Assembly: GCA_031254555.1 (NCBI GenBank)
Contig: JAIRUF010000107.1
Location: 1-12,427 of the forward strand
Direction of reading: 5' to 3'
DNA: 12,427 nt
Source of the DNA: Oscillospiraceae bacterium
GTDB lineage: Bacteria; Bacillota; Clostridia; Oscillospirales; Acutalibacteraceae
Part shown: positions 1 through 7,283 of the stretch, piece by piece
Numbering within the stretch: position 1 is the first letter of the stretch
Layout of the letters: the number at the start of each line of letters is the position of its first letter
Program-made: the position numbers and the translations under genes
Notes under the pieces: generated by a model
What the model was told of the DNA's origin: nothing
The model's input: only the letters and a program-made list of their open reading frames with translations
Databases searched by the model: none

Positions 1-56
1 TTGTGACTTTAACACAAGACTCTAAGACCATCGAGTTCTTTGATGGCATGATGTAA
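1..56 (+). CDS. rplW: 50S ribosomal protein L23, C-terminal end (partial)
   Basis: This is the last part of the L23 gene; the window cuts off its start. Read from position 3, the frame gives 17 residues ending in EFFDGMM before a TAA stop at 54-56. A tail of the form KTIEFFDGM is typical of bacterial L23. L23 binds 23S rRNA near the peptide exit tunnel, where trigger factor and SRP dock. The identification rests on this short tail plus its place directly upstream of rplB, which is where rplW lies in the S10 operon. An 81-base gap, the longest in the window, separates it from rplB. Confidence 0.9.
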   Translation, partial: VTLTQDSKTIEFFDGMM

Positions 57-78
57 TCTAAAAATCAACTTACAATCC

Positions 79-132
79 GGTGACGAGGTATGGAGCAACG
101 GCATCTCCGCAAAGTCACTTAGAGGAGAGTGA
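79..132 (+). promoter_or_regulatory. candidate switching RNA hairpin in the rplW-rplB gap
   Basis: The gap between rplW and rplB holds short complementary segments that allow two exclusive folds. In fold A, GTGAC (80-84) pairs with GTCAC (114-118) around an inner GGAG (92-95)/CTCC (105-108) helix, leaving the rplB ribosome binding site free. In fold B, TCTCC (104-108) can pair with GGAGA (124-128), which is the ribosome binding site. Alternatively TCACT (115-119) pairs with AGTGA (128-132), placing that site in an 8-base loop. The complementarity is seen directly; a regulatory role is inference. Helices of 4-5 pairs can arise by chance. The gap being long in an otherwise tightly packed operon is the main supporting fact. 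Confidence 0.35.
121..129 (+). promoter_or_regulatory. ribosome binding site that decides the rplB start
   Basis: AGAGGAGAG has GGAG at 124-127, ten bases before ATG 138-140. An in-frame GTG at 129-131 would overlap the end of this motif and add MNK to the protein. L2 proteins normally begin M-(A/S)-I-K-x-Y-K-P, which matches the ATG at 138, so the GTG is rejected as the start. Confidence 0.8.
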
Positions 133-137
133 ACAAA

Positions 138-971
138 ATGTCGATAAAAGTTTACAAACCGACCACTAACGCAAGGCGTAACATGTCGGTTACTGATTAC
201 TCCGAGCTGTCAAAAACCGCGCCATATAGAAGTCTTTTAGAGCCTTTAAACAAAAGGGCAGGCCGTAACAGCTACGGGAAAATAACAGTCCGCCACCGCG
301 GAGGCGGAAACCGCAAAAAGTATCGCATAATAGACTTTAAACGTGACAAGTTTGATATGCCCGCGACGGTGCTCACGCTGGAGTACGACCCGAACCGTTC
401 AGCGCATATTGCTTTGGTTGAGTATGAGGACGGAGAGAAAAGATATATTTTAGCTCCCGTAGGGCTCAAAACAGGCGATAAAATAGAGGCGGGCACAAAA
501 GCGGATATCAAGCCCGGCAACGCGTTGCCGCTTGTAAATGTCCCAACAGGTACTTTTGTACACAATGTGGAGCTTTATCCGGGCAGGGGCGGCCAGCTTG
601 CCCGTGCGGCAGGAAACGCGGCCCAGCTCATGGCTAAAGAGGGAAACTACGCACTTTTGCGCCTCCCGTCGGGAGAGCTTCGCAATGTTCCTGTGGGATG
701 CATAGCGACAGTTGGCCAGGTGGGGAACGTTGACCATGAAAACGTTAAAATAGGCAAGGCAGGACGTACCCGTCACCTTGGCATAAGGCCTACAGTGCGC
801 GGTTCTGTCATGAACCCCAACGATCACCCGCACGGCGGCGGCGAGGGCAAATCGCCGATAGGCCGGCCAGGTCCTGTAACTCCTTGGGGCAAACCTGCTC
901 TTGGTTACAAGACCCGCGCCAAGAAAAATCGTTCGGATAAGATGATAATAAGACGCCGTAACGATAAGTAA
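138..971 (+). CDS. rplB: 50S ribosomal protein L2
   Basis: L2 is a primary 23S rRNA binding protein of the large subunit, needed for subunit joining and for the peptidyl transferase region. The 277-residue product is full length for the family. It opens with [10 protein letters not shown], carries the RHRGGG segment in the N-terminal half, and has the near-invariant HPHGGGEGK motif at about residues 230-238, followed by the basic [12 protein letters not shown] tail. The histidine in this motif is known to matter for peptidyl transferase activity. The ATG at 138 is chosen over an in-frame GTG at 129, which would overlap the ribosome binding site. It lies 25 bases before rpsS. The preceding 81-base gap may hold a regulatory fold. 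Confidence 0.98.
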   Translation: MSIKVYKPTTNARRNMSVTDYSELSKTAPYRSLLEPLNKRAGRNSYGKITVRHRGGGNRKKYRIIDFKRDKFDMPATVLTLEYDPNRSAHIALVEYEDGEKRYILAPVGLKTGDKIEAGTKADIKPGNALPLVNVPTGTFVHNVELYPGRGGQLARAAGNAAQLMAKEGNYALLRLPSGELRNVPVGCIATVGQVGNVDHENVKIGKAGRTRHLGIRPTVRGSVMNPNDHPHGGGEGKSPIGRPGPVTPWGKPALGYKTRAKKNRSDKMIIRRRNDK

Positions 972-987
972 GTCGTGGAAAGGAGCT

Positions 988-996
988 ATGAATTAA
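988..996 (+). other. two-codon start-stop frame just before rpsS
   Basis: ATG AAT TAA lies immediately before, and abuts, the rpsS start at 997. The GGAG at 982-985 is only two bases from this ATG, too close for efficient use, and eleven bases from the rpsS ATG, which is acceptable. It is most likely incidental, but a ribosome starting here would stop right at the rpsS start. Confidence 0.3.
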
Positions 997-1275
997 ATGG
1001 GTAGAAGCGTTAAAAAAGGACCTTTCGTTCAGCCTAAGCTGCTCAAAAAGGTTCAGGAAATGAATCAAAAGGGCGAGAAAATTGTCCTTAAAACTTGGAG
1101 CCGCAGCTCAACAATATTCCCAGACTTTGTCGGTCATACCTTCGCAGTTCACGACGGGCGCAAACATGTTCCGGTCTATGTTACCGAGGATATGGTTGGA
1201 CACAAGCTGGGTGAGTTTGCACCCACAAGGACTTACAGAGGCCATGCGGGCTCTAAAACATCAAATTCTAGATAA
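997..1275 (+). CDS. rpsS: 30S ribosomal protein S19
   Basis: S19 sits in the head of the small subunit, forms a pair with S13 and contacts the large subunit and the A-site tRNA region. The 92-residue length is standard. The [10 protein letters not shown] start, [17 protein letters not shown] (residues 32-48), the [11 protein letters not shown] block (52-62) and the [12 protein letters not shown] signature (72-83) are all intact. The start codon follows an AAAGGAG site at 979-985. A two-codon frame, ATG AAT TAA, abuts it on the upstream side. The neighbours rplB and rplV give the usual S10 operon order. Confidence 0.98.
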   Translation: MGRSVKKGPFVQPKLLKKVQEMNQKGEKIVLKTWSRSSTIFPDFVGHTFAVHDGRKHVPVYVTEDMVGHKLGEFAPTRTYRGHAGSKTSNSR

Positions 1276-1301
1276 GCGGTTAAAAGGAGTGTGTATATAC
1301 T

Positions 1302-1634
1302 ATGGAAGCAACAGCAAAAGTGACCTTTGTGCGCATAGCGCCCCGCAAGGTTAAGGTTGTGCTTGACCTAATAAGGAACAAGGACACCGCAAAAGCCATG
1401 GCAATACTCAAGCACACGCCAAAGGCCGCGTGTGAAGTGCTTGAGAAACTGCTGAAGTCTGCAATGGCTAACGCAGAGTATAAAGATATGGATACGACAA
1501 GGCTTTATGTAGCCGAATGCTATGTAAGCCAGGGGCCGACCCTCAAGCGTATAAGGCCGAGAGCTCAGGGCCGTGCATTCAGGATCAACAAGAAGACATC
1601 GCATATTACCCTTGTGCTCAGAGAAGCGGAATAA
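1302..1634 (+). CDS. rplV: 50S ribosomal protein L22
   Basis: L22 binds several 23S rRNA domains, and its long beta-hairpin lines the peptide exit tunnel; changes in that loop give macrolide resistance in other bacteria. The product is 110 residues, normal for the family. The N-terminal [16 protein letters not shown] segment (residues 10-25) and the hairpin block around [18 protein letters not shown] (78-95), ending in KKTSHI, are as expected. I see no deletion or insertion in the hairpin tip of the kind linked to macrolide resistance. The AAAGGAG site at 1283-1289 is twelve bases from the ATG. Nearby upstream GTG triplets are out of frame. Confidence 0.98.
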   Translation: MEATAKVTFVRIAPRKVKVVLDLIRNKDTAKAMAILKHTPKAACEVLEKLLKSAMANAEYKDMDTTRLYVAECYVSQGPTLKRIRPRAQGRAFRINKKTSHITLVLREAE

Positions 1635-1653
1635 TTGAGGAGGAGGTTATACA

Positions 1654-2322
1654 ATGGGACAAAAAGTTAATCCTACCGGTTTGAGGATCGGGATTATAAA
1701 GGATTGGGAATCTCACTGGTACGCCAAGGCGGAAAATTTTGGAGACACTCTCATCGAGGACTATAAGATAAGAGAGTTCCTTTTGCACAAGTTGGCTCCG
1801 GCCGGCGTTCCCAAAGTTGAGATAGAGCGCGACGCTAAACGTGTGCGCATAAACATCCACTGTGCAAAACCCGGCATGGTTATAGGCCGCGGCGGCTCAG
1901 AGATAGATAAGCTGAAAGCCATATGCGAGAAAAAGCTTGGCAAGGATGTCTCCATCAACATCGTTGAGATCAAGCAGCCGGACCTTAATGCCCAGCTTGT
2001 TGCTGAGAATATAGCAGCCCAGCTTGAAAAGCGCGTTTCTTTCCGCCGTGCTCTCAAACAGGCGATAGGCAGAACCATGAAACTTGGCGCAAAAGGCATT
2101 AAAACGCAGGTGTCAGGCCGTTTAGGCGGAGCTGAAATCGCGCGAACAGAGCACTATCATGAAGGAACTATCCCGCTGCAGACGATCCGTGCGGACATTG
2201 ATTATGGATTTGCTGAGGCAAAGACGACTTATGGCCGTATCGGCGTAAAAGTGTGGATTTACAGGGGCGAGGTTCTTCATGACAACCGTAAACAGCAGAA
2301 AAAGGAAGGGGGAGCTTCATAA
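1654..2322 (+). CDS. rpsC: 30S ribosomal protein S3
   Basis: S3 is in the head of the small subunit at the mRNA entry pore and contributes to ribosomal helicase activity. The 222-residue product starts [14 protein letters not shown] and contains a type II KH domain, with the GRGG loop at residues 78-81 after KPGMVI. The C-terminal S3 domain includes [10 protein letters not shown] and the [18 protein letters not shown] region. A GGAGGAGG-type site precedes the ATG. The stop codon overlaps the start of rplP by one base (TAATG at 2320-2324), so translation of the two is probably coupled. Confidence 0.98.
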   Translation: MGQKVNPTGLRIGIIKDWESHWYAKAENFGDTLIEDYKIREFLLHKLAPAGVPKVEIERDAKRVRINIHCAKPGMVIGRGGSEIDKLKAICEKKLGKDVSINIVEIKQPDLNAQLVAENIAAQLEKRVSFRRALKQAIGRTMKLGAKGIKTQVSGRLGGAEIARTEHYHEGTIPLQTIRADIDYGFAEAKTTYGRIGVKVWIYRGEVLHDNRKQQKKEGGAS

Positions 2323-2747
2323 TGTTATTACCGAAGAGAGTTAAGTATCGCAGGCAGCAAAGAGGCCGTTTAACAGGTACAGCAACCAGAGGAAACAAGG
2401 TCACTTATGGTGATTTTGGACTTGTAGCCCTCGAACCGGCATGGATAACATCAAATCAAATAGAGGCAGCCCGTGTGGCGATGACTCGTTACATCAAGCG
2501 CGGAGGCCAGGTTTGGATTAAAATTTTCCCCGATAAACCAGTTACGAAGAAGCCTCTTGAAACCCGAATGGGTAAAGGTAAGGGAGCTCCAGAGTATTGG
2601 GTGGCGGTTGTAAAACCGGGCAGAGTTATGTTTGAGATTGCAGGAGTAGACGAGGAGTTGGCCCGTGAAGCTATGCGCCTTGGAGCAAATAAACTGCCGA
2701 TAAAATGTAAGTTTATCACAAAGGAAGAACAGGACGGTGAGCAGTAA
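2322..2747 (+). CDS. rplP: 50S ribosomal protein L16
   Basis: L16 organises the A-site region of the large subunit and contacts tRNA; it is a late assembly protein. The 141-residue product starts [10 protein letters not shown] and has the R-M-G-K-G-K-G segment at residues 82-88. In E. coli the arginine at the equivalent place (R81) is hydroxylated by an oxygenase; whether that happens here is unknown. The ATG shares its A with the rpsC stop, and the gene's own stop shares an A with the rpmC start (TAATG at 2745-2749). S3, L16 and L29 are therefore probably made by reinitiating or coupled ribosomes. Confidence 0.98.
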   Translation: MLLPKRVKYRRQQRGRLTGTATRGNKVTYGDFGLVALEPAWITSNQIEAARVAMTRYIKRGGQVWIKIFPDKPVTKKPLETRMGKGKGAPEYWVAVVKPGRVMFEIAGVDEELAREAMRLGANKLPIKCKFITKEEQDGEQ

Positions 2748-2950
2748 TGAAAGCCAGTGAAATCAAGAAACTGTCCGCCGATGAGCTCAATAAAAAGCTT
2801 CTTGAACTTAAAGATGAGCTTTTTAATCTCCGATTTCAACAGACCATTAATCAACTTGATAACCCTATGCGTATAAAGGCCGTTAAGAAGGATATTGCAA
2901 GAGTTAAAACAGTTCAGCGTGATATAGAACTTCACGGCACGAACGCGTGA
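2747..2950 (+). CDS. rpmC: 50S ribosomal protein L29
   Basis: L29 is a small two-helix protein near the exit tunnel, next to L23, and forms part of the docking surface for nascent-chain factors. The 67-residue product fits the family. It starts [14 protein letters not shown], carries the typical LFNLRFQ segment at residues 25-31, and ends with the KKDIARVKT helix. The ATG overlaps the rplP stop by one base. A GGACGGTGAG stretch in the last rplP codons can serve as a weak ribosome binding site, and coupling to rplP is likely. Confidence 0.97.
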   Translation: MKASEIKKLSADELNKKLLELKDELFNLRFQQTINQLDNPMRIKAVKKDIARVKTVQRDIELHGTNA

Positions 2951-2965
2951 GAAAGGGAGGTTAAA

Positions 2966-2974
2966 ATGCTATGA
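2966..2974 (+). other. two-codon start-stop frame overlapping the rpsQ start
   Basis: ATG CTA TGA begins five bases after the strong AGGGAGG site at 2954-2960, and its TGA overlaps the rpsQ ATG (2971-2973) as ATGA. The rpsQ ATG is ten bases from the same site. Both starts are mechanically possible. Use of the upstream one would end at the rpsQ start and allow reinitiation. No function is known to me. Confidence 0.3.
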
Positions 2975-3228
2975 GTGACAGAAATCTTAGAAAGACTCAG
3001 ATGGGTATAGTTACAAGCGACAAAATGGATAAAACCGTTGTTGTTTCGATAAAGGACAGGGTAAAACATCCGCTATATAAAAAGATAGTTAACCGCACGG
3101 TTAAACTCAAAGCACACGACGAGAAAAATGAGTGTAACGTCGGCGACCGCGTAATTTTGATGGAGACGCGTCCTCTTTCAAAAGACAAGAGATGGCGCGT
3201 ATCCCAAATAATCGAGAAAGCCAAGTAA
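2971..3228 (+). CDS. rpsQ: 30S ribosomal protein S17
   Basis: S17 is a primary 16S rRNA binding protein of OB fold in the lower body of the small subunit. The 85-residue length is standard. Visible family segments are the [19 protein letters not shown] beta strands at the N terminus (residues 7-25), HPLYKK (33-38), VGDRV (57-61) and the signature [11 protein letters not shown] (65-75). The ATG at 2971 gives a protein starting MSDRNLRK. A nearer ATG at 2966 is in another frame and stops after two codons. It closes the S10-type segment and is followed by rplN after 28 bases with no promoter that I can recognise. Confidence 0.98.
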   Translation: MSDRNLRKTQMGIVTSDKMDKTVVVSIKDRVKHPLYKKIVNRTVKLKAHDEKNECNVGDRVILMETRPLSKDKRWRVSQIIEKAK

Positions 3229-3256
3229 TTGGCATAGCATAAAGGAGGAAAACACT

Positions 3257-3625
3257 GTGATACAGCAACAGAGTTACCTCAAAGTTGCCGACAATTCAGG
3301 CGCAAAGGAGATCATGTGTATCCGTGTGCTTGGAGGTTCAGGCAGGAGGTATGCCAATATAGGCGACGTCATAGTTGCTTCAGTTAAAAAAGCAACGCCA
3401 GGCGGCGGCGTAAAAAAAGGCGAGGTTGTAAGAGCGGTTGTAGTTAGAACCGCAAGCGGTGTACGCCGCGATGACGGCACTTATATCCGGTTTGACGAAA
3501 ATGCAGCCGTTATTATTAAGGAAGATAAAAATCCCAGAGGCACAAGAATTTTCGGACCCGTTGCTAGAGAACTCAGAGATAAAGATTATCTCAAGATCTT
3601 AAGCCTCGCTCCGGAAGTGCTTTGA
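3257..3625 (+). CDS. rplN: 50S ribosomal protein L14
   Basis: L14 lies at the subunit interface, where it contacts 16S rRNA helix 14 and is the docking site for the silencing factor RsfS. The 122 residues equal the usual bacterial length. The product starts [18 protein letters not shown] from a GTG codon behind AAAGGAGG (3241-3248). The family signature [14 protein letters not shown] (residues 52-65), [10 protein letters not shown] (78-87), [13 protein letters not shown] (95-107) and the canonical end SLAPEVL are all intact. The GTG start is well supported because no upstream in-frame start fits the family N terminus. Confidence 0.98.
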   Translation: MIQQQSYLKVADNSGAKEIMCIRVLGGSGRRYANIGDVIVASVKKATPGGGVKKGEVVRAVVVRTASGVRRDDGTYIRFDENAAVIIKEDKNPRGTRIFGPVARELRDKDYLKILSLAPEVL

Positions 3626-3643
3626 TCGGGAGGTGCAGAGATA

Positions 3644-3970
3644 ATGAATAAAGTTCATGTAAAAAAAGGTGACCAGGTTATGGTTATCAACGGTAAGTAC
3701 CGCGGCAAAAAAGGCAAGGTTTTAGAGGTTAGCCCAAAAGAGGGAAAGGTTATAGTTGAGGGTATCAACATAATAACAAAGCATGTAAAGCCCCGCAAAA
3801 TGGGCGAGGCCGGGGGACTTATTAAAGCCGAAAGCGCACTCTATGCCGACAAGGTTCAACTGATTTGCCCCAAGTGCGGCAAGGCCACAAGAGTTGGCCG
3901 CGCATTGGACAAAAAGGGCAATAAGGTGAGGACATGTAAGAAGAGCGACTGCCTTGCGCAGTTTGAATAA
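3644..3970 (+). CDS. rplX: 50S ribosomal protein L24, four-cysteine form
   Basis: L24 is one of the two assembly-initiating proteins of the large subunit and binds the 5' part of 23S rRNA. The 108-residue product has a KOW motif at the N terminus (KKGDQVMVINGKYRGKKGKV, residues 7-26) and the expected KHVKPRKMGEAGG segment (46-58). Its C-terminal part carries four cysteines, C75 and C78 (CPKC) and C98 and C103 (CKKSDC). This resembles a small zinc ribbon, but the last pair is spaced CX4C rather than the CX2C I would expect in cysteine-bearing L24 proteins. Zinc binding is inferred. The start follows GGGAGGTG. Confidence 0.97.
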   Translation: MNKVHVKKGDQVMVINGKYRGKKGKVLEVSPKEGKVIVEGINIITKHVKPRKMGEAGGLIKAESALYADKVQLICPKCGKATRVGRALDKKGNKVRTCKKSDCLAQFE

Positions 3971-3985
3971 GGGAGGGACATATAA

Positions 3986-4525
3986 ATGTCAAGGTTAAAA
4001 GAAGCCTATGCCAAAGAGGTCGCTCCCGCGCTTATGAAAAAGTTCGGCTATAAGAGCGTAATGCAGATCCCGAAACTTGAGAAGATAATCATCAATGTAG
4101 GCTGCGGTGAGGCAAAGGATAATGCAAAGGTTGTTGACGCAGTTATCAGCGATGTTTCTCAGATAACAGGGCAGAAGCCTGTGGTTTGTAAGGCAAAAAG
4201 GTCCGTTGCAAACTTTAAGCTTCGTGAAGGCATGGCAATCGGCGTTAAAGTAACACTTCGCGGTGAGAGGATGTATGAGTTCCTTGATAGGTTCTTTAAT
4301 CTCGCGCTGCCAAGAGTTCGTGACTTCAGGGGGATTAATCCAAACTCTTTTGACGGCAGAGGCAACTACTCAATGGGCGTTAAAGAGCAGCTGATATTCC
4401 CTGAGATTGATTACGATAAGATAGATCAGGTTCGCGGTATGGACATATGTTTTGTCACAACCGCAAACACGGACGAAGAAGCACGTGAGCTACTCTCTTT
4501 GTTGGGTGCTCCGTTTGCAGGATAA
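3986..4525 (+). CDS. rplE: 50S ribosomal protein L5
   Basis: L5 binds 5S rRNA together with L18 and helps place the 5S particle in the central protuberance. The 179-residue product has normal length. The N-terminal segment [18 protein letters not shown] (residues 26-43), the conserved [15 protein letters not shown] (69-83), the [16 protein letters not shown] block (101-116) and [19 protein letters not shown] (126-144) are clear. Small departures from the common wording are GCGEA for GVGEA and EGMAIG for EGMPIG; neither looks damaging. It lies 15 bases after rplX and 12 before rpsN. Confidence 0.98.
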   Translation: MSRLKEAYAKEVAPALMKKFGYKSVMQIPKLEKIIINVGCGEAKDNAKVVDAVISDVSQITGQKPVVCKAKRSVANFKLREGMAIGVKVTLRGERMYEFLDRFFNLALPRVRDFRGINPNSFDGRGNYSMGVKEQLIFPEIDYDKIDQVRGMDICFVTTANTDEEARELLSLLGAPFAG

Positions 4526-4537
4526 GGAGGGAAATCT

Positions 4538-4723
4538 GTGGCCAAAACATCAATGAAAGTTAAGCAGGCAAGAGCTGCTAAATTCTCAACAAGGCAATAC
4601 AACAGATGCAAAATCTGCGGCAGGCCGCACGCCTATCTTCGCAAATACGGAGTTTGCCGTATATGTTTCAGAGAGCTGGCACATAAAGGCCAAATCCCAG
4701 GCATGAAAAAAGCAAGCTGGTAA
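4538..4723 (+). CDS. rpsN: 30S ribosomal protein S14, short zinc-binding type
   Basis: S14 is in the head of the small subunit next to S3, S10 and S19. This is the short 61-residue zinc form (type Z), with CKIC at residues 24-27 and CRIC at 40-43 providing four cysteine ligands. Many Gram-positive bacteria also keep a zinc-free paralogue elsewhere for zinc shortage; the window cannot show whether one exists here. The product starts [10 protein letters not shown] from a GTG at 4538, seven bases behind the AAGGAGGG site at 4524-4531. The C-terminal [11 protein letters not shown] is the family ending. Confidence 0.98.
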   Translation: MAKTSMKVKQARAAKFSTRQYNRCKICGRPHAYLRKYGVCRICFRELAHKGQIPGMKKASW

Positions 4724-4753
4724 AAGAGCAATTGCAATAAGGAGGTAAAGGGC

Positions 4754-5152
4754 ATGCAAATCACCGATTCAGTAGCCGATATGCTTACAAGAATAAGAAA
4801 CGCTAACGCGGCGAAGCATGATACGGTTAAGGTTCCCGCGTCCAACATGAAAAAAGCGATTGCTCAGATTCTTGTTGATGAGGGATATATAAAAGGCTTT
4901 ACCGTCGAAAACGACGGGAAGCAGGGCATAATTGAGATGACTCTTAAATATGGTCAAAATAAATCACAGATTATTACAGGTTTGCGCAGAGTTTCTAAGC
5001 CCGGCCTGCGCATATACACGAATTGCGAGGATATGCCAAAGGTCATGAAGGGCCTTGGAATAGCTATCCTTTCGACATCAAAGGGTATTATGACTGACAA
5101 GGAAGCGCGAAAAGCCAATGTTGGCGGCGAAGTCCTTGCGTTTGTCTGGTAA
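4754..5152 (+). CDS. rpsH: 30S ribosomal protein S8
   Basis: S8 is a primary 16S rRNA binder of the central domain and, in E. coli, represses the spc operon by binding mRNA near rplE. The 132-residue product starts [17 protein letters not shown]. The conserved VSKPGLRIY (residues 80-88) and the C-terminal signature running from [14 protein letters not shown] (102-115) to [11 protein letters not shown] (122-132) are complete. A GGAGG site at 4741-4745 precedes the ATG. I did not find an obvious S8-site mimic near rplE by eye, so autoregulation of the E. coli kind is not supported here. Confidence 0.98.
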   Translation: MQITDSVADMLTRIRNANAAKHDTVKVPASNMKKAIAQILVDEGYIKGFTVENDGKQGIIEMTLKYGQNKSQIITGLRRVSKPGLRIYTNCEDMPKVMKGLGIAILSTSKGIMTDKEARKANVGGEVLAFVW

Positions 5153-5166
5153 GGGGGTTGCAGTAA

Positions 5167-5712
5167 ATGTCACGAATAGGCAAAATGCCCATTGTTATCC
5201 CGGCGGGATGCGAGGTAAAGATCGATGGCAGCGTTGTTACTGTAAAAGGCCCTAAGGGGACCCTTTCCAGAGCAGTGCACAGAAATATGGATGTCAAGTT
5301 GGACGGAAATGTAATCAGTGTTACACGGCCTAATGACAATAAGGAAAACAGAGCTCTCCACGGGCTGACGCGTTCGCTTATAGCAAACATGGTAGAGGGC
5401 GCCGATAAGGGCTTCTCAAAGGAGCTTGAGGTTAACGGAGTTGGATTCCGTGCAGTTAAGCAGGGCAAGAACCTTGTTTTGAACATCGGGTACTCACATC
5501 AGGTTATAGTGCCTGAAATAGATGGGATCACAGTTGATGTTCCAAATCCAAATAAGATCGTAATTTCCGGTCCTGACAAGCAAAAAGTCGGCCAGTTTGC
5601 AGCAGAAGTTCGTGAAAAGCGTCCGCCTGAGCCATATAAGGGCAAAGGGATCAAGTACGCAAACGAATATATCCGCCGCAAGGAAGGCAAGGCCGGTAAG
5701 GGCGGTAAATAA
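5167..5712 (+). CDS. rplF: 50S ribosomal protein L6
   Basis: L6 binds 23S rRNA domain VI near the sarcin-ricin loop and the GTPase factor site. The 181-residue product has the two repeated L6 domains. It starts [14 protein letters not shown], has GPKGTLSR (residues 28-35) in the first domain, and VNGVGFRA (89-96) and GYSH (108-111) in the second. It ends with the family signature [13 protein letters not shown] (152-164) and a basic [10 protein letters not shown] tail. It starts 14 bases after rpsH behind AAGGGGG, a slightly atypical but adequate site. Confidence 0.98.
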   Translation: MSRIGKMPIVIPAGCEVKIDGSVVTVKGPKGTLSRAVHRNMDVKLDGNVISVTRPNDNKENRALHGLTRSLIANMVEGADKGFSKELEVNGVGFRAVKQGKNLVLNIGYSHQVIVPEIDGITVDVPNPNKIVISGPDKQKVGQFAAEVREKRPPEPYKGKGIKYANEYIRRKEGKAGKGGK

Positions 5713-5727
5713 AAGGAGTGAATCTAA

Positions 5728-6087
5728 ATGGTTAACAAACCAGACAGCAATAAGGCTCGCCAAAAGCGTCATACAAGAGTGCGCAGCAAGATCAAGGGCA
5801 CAGCCGAGCGTCCGCGCCTTAATGTTTTCCGCTCACCCAACCACATCTACGCGCAGCTTATAGATGATGTGTCAGGAAGAACCTTGATATCTGCGTCAAC
5901 GGTTGAGAAAGATTTTAAAACTTACGGCGGAAATAAAGAGGCAGCCCGCAAGATTGGAGAAATACTTGCCAAAAGGGCCGCTAAGGAAAAGATAACAGAG
6001 GTAGTTTTTGACCGTGGCGGTTATATTTATCATGGTCGTGTACAGGAACTTGCGGTGGGCGCCCGTTCGGGCGGACTCAAGTTCTAA
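5728..6087 (+). CDS. rplR: 50S ribosomal protein L18
   Basis: L18 binds 5S rRNA with L5 and helps anchor it to 23S rRNA in the central protuberance. The 119-residue product has the basic N terminus, [21 protein letters not shown] (residues 11-31), expected for 5S RNA contact. It also has [14 protein letters not shown] (34-47) and the [12 protein letters not shown] block (94-105), and ends GGLKF. It begins 15 bases after rplF behind AAAAGGAGTG. Length and motifs leave little doubt about identity. Confidence 0.98.
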   Translation: MVNKPDSNKARQKRHTRVRSKIKGTAERPRLNVFRSPNHIYAQLIDDVSGRTLISASTVEKDFKTYGGNKEAARKIGEILAKRAAKEKITEVVFDRGGYIYHGRVQELAVGARSGGLKF

Positions 6088-6107
6088 AAAAGTAAGGAGG
6101 AATACTT

Positions 6108-6608
6108 TTGGCTAAGATTGACGCATCTAAAATGGATTTGCAAGAGCGAGTTGTCTCCATAAACCGTGTATCCAAAACAGTCAAGGGCGGTCGTATATTC
6201 AAATTTTCGGCTCTTGTAGTGGTTGGTGACGGCCAGGGAACAGTGGGATTCGGTCTTGGAAAATCAGGAGAAGTTCCGGATGCTATCCGCAAGGGTATAG
6301 AGGACGCCAAGAAAAACTTGATAAAAGTTTCTCTCAGGGGGACTACAATTCCTCATGAGGTGATAGGCAAGTTTGGAGCAGGTGAGGTTTTGCTCAAACC
6401 GGCAGCTCCGGGCACCGGAGTTATAGCCGGCGGTCCTGTGCGCGCTGTTGTTGAAACAGTCGGCATAAAGGACATCCGCTCAAAGGCGATTCGCTCAAAC
6501 AATCCATGCAATGTAGTCAGGGCTACAATAGACGGGTTGACTCAACTGCGCAATGCAGAAGAAGTCGCTAAAATCCGCGGGAAATCAGTTAAGGAAATTT
6601 TAGGTTAG
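6108..6608 (+). CDS. rpsE: 30S ribosomal protein S5
   Basis: S5 sits at the back of the small subunit near the mRNA entry site and affects decoding accuracy; changes in its N-terminal loop give spectinomycin resistance in other bacteria. The 166-residue product has the double-stranded RNA-binding S5 domain (residues 11-75) with the loop around [20 protein letters not shown]. The second domain has [16 protein letters not shown] (99-114). The segment [20 protein letters not shown] (121-140) is of the clostridial style. Translation begins at TTG 6108, six bases behind the AAGGAGGAA site. No better in-frame start is visible. Confidence 0.97.
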   Translation: MAKIDASKMDLQERVVSINRVSKTVKGGRIFKFSALVVVGDGQGTVGFGLGKSGEVPDAIRKGIEDAKKNLIKVSLRGTTIPHEVIGKFGAGEVLLKPAAPGTGVIAGGPVRAVVETVGIKDIRSKAIRSNNPCNVVRATIDGLTQLRNAEEVAKIRGKSVKEILG

Positions 6609-6622
6609 AAAGGGTGGTAAAA

Positions 6623-6820
6623 ATGGCAAAAGCGGCTAAACAGGAAACCGTTAAAGTTAAGCTAGTAAGAAGTCTTATAGGCAGTAAAAAAGACCAGATT
6701 GCCACCGCCCATGCACTTGGTCTTCATAAAATAGGGGATGTGGCAAATCAGCCGAACAACCCCCAAACTCAAGGTAAGATTAATAAAATCATACATCTTA
6801 TTGAGGTAACCGAAGCGTAA
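6623..6820 (+). CDS. rpmD: 50S ribosomal protein L30
   Basis: L30 is a small large-subunit protein that binds 23S rRNA domain II. The chosen ATG gives 65 residues starting [17 protein letters not shown]. The family core is visible: [23 protein letters not shown] (residues 12-34), then [22 protein letters not shown] (35-56). An in-frame GTG at 6614 would add MVK but overlaps the AAAGGGTGG ribosome binding site (6609-6617), so the ATG at 6623 is preferred. Absent in some bacteria, L30 is normally found between rpsE and rplO, as here. Confidence 0.95.
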   Translation: MAKAAKQETVKVKLVRSLIGSKKDQIATAHALGLHKIGDVANQPNNPQTQGKINKIIHLIEVTEA

Positions 6821-6838
6821 GCAAGGAGGTGCGAATAT

Positions 6839-7282
6839 ATGAAGTTGCACGAACTTTCACCAGCGGCTGGCTCAAAAAAGGACGTAAAACGCATTGGTAG
6901 AGGTGCGGGATCCGGCCAGGGAAAAACAGCGGGCAAAGGCCATAAGGGACAAAAGGCCAGAGCCGGCAGAGGTATGCGTCCGGGATTTGAAGGCGGACAG
7001 ATGCCTTTGCAGAGAAGGGTTCCCAAAAGGGGATTTAACAATATTTTTGCAAAAGAAATTGTGAGCGTTAATGTCTGCTCACTTGACAGAGTGTTTAAAG
7101 ACGGTGATGTTGTGGACGCAGCCGCGTTAAAACAGTCAGGACTTATAAAAAAAGAGCTTGATGGAATAAAAATCCTCGGCAACGGGGACATTGCCAAAAA
7201 GCTGACAGTACAGGTGAACGCCTATTCTAAGACGGCCAAAGAGAAAATAGAGGCGGCCGGAGGAAAGGCAGAGGTGGTTTAA
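6839..7282 (+). CDS. rplO: 50S ribosomal protein L15
   Basis: L15 is a late-assembly large-subunit protein whose extended N terminus reaches into the 23S rRNA core. The 147-residue product begins [21 protein letters not shown] glycine- and lysine-rich arm follows (residues 20-45, including [20 protein letters not shown]), then [20 protein letters not shown] (47-66). The C-terminal globular part ends in [24 protein letters not shown]. The gene starts after GCAAGGAGGTG. Its stop is one base before the secY start, and the secY ribosome binding site lies in its last codons, so coupling to secY is likely. Confidence 0.98.
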   Translation: MKLHELSPAAGSKKDVKRIGRGAGSGQGKTAGKGHKGQKARAGRGMRPGFEGGQMPLQRRVPKRGFNNIFAKEIVSVNVCSLDRVFKDGDVVDAAALKQSGLIKKELDGIKILGNGDIAKKLTVQVNAYSKTAKEKIEAAGGKAEVV

Positions 7283-7283
7283 A

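Noticed and set aside
79..110. Resemblance of the TGACGAGG stretch to part of the glmS ribozyme core
   Set aside because: Only about eight bases match, the cleavage-site segment and other helices are absent, and no glmS gene follows.
129..137. GTG at 129 as the rplB start, giving three extra residues
   Set aside because: It overlaps the ribosome binding site, and the ATG at 138 gives the standard L2 N terminus.
450..833. Long minus-strand open frames, such as 450-833 and 2489-2935
   Set aside because: They lie entirely opposite conserved ribosomal protein genes, lack ribosome binding sites and encode no recognisable protein.
3800..4130. S8-binding mRNA site near rplE, as in the E. coli spc operon
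   Set aside because: By eye I found no hairpin resembling 16S helix 21 near the rplE start; a covariance search would be needed to exclude it fully.
6614..6622. GTG at 6614 as the rpmD start
   Set aside because: It lies within the AAAGGGTGG ribosome binding site; the ATG at 6623 has proper spacing and fits L30.
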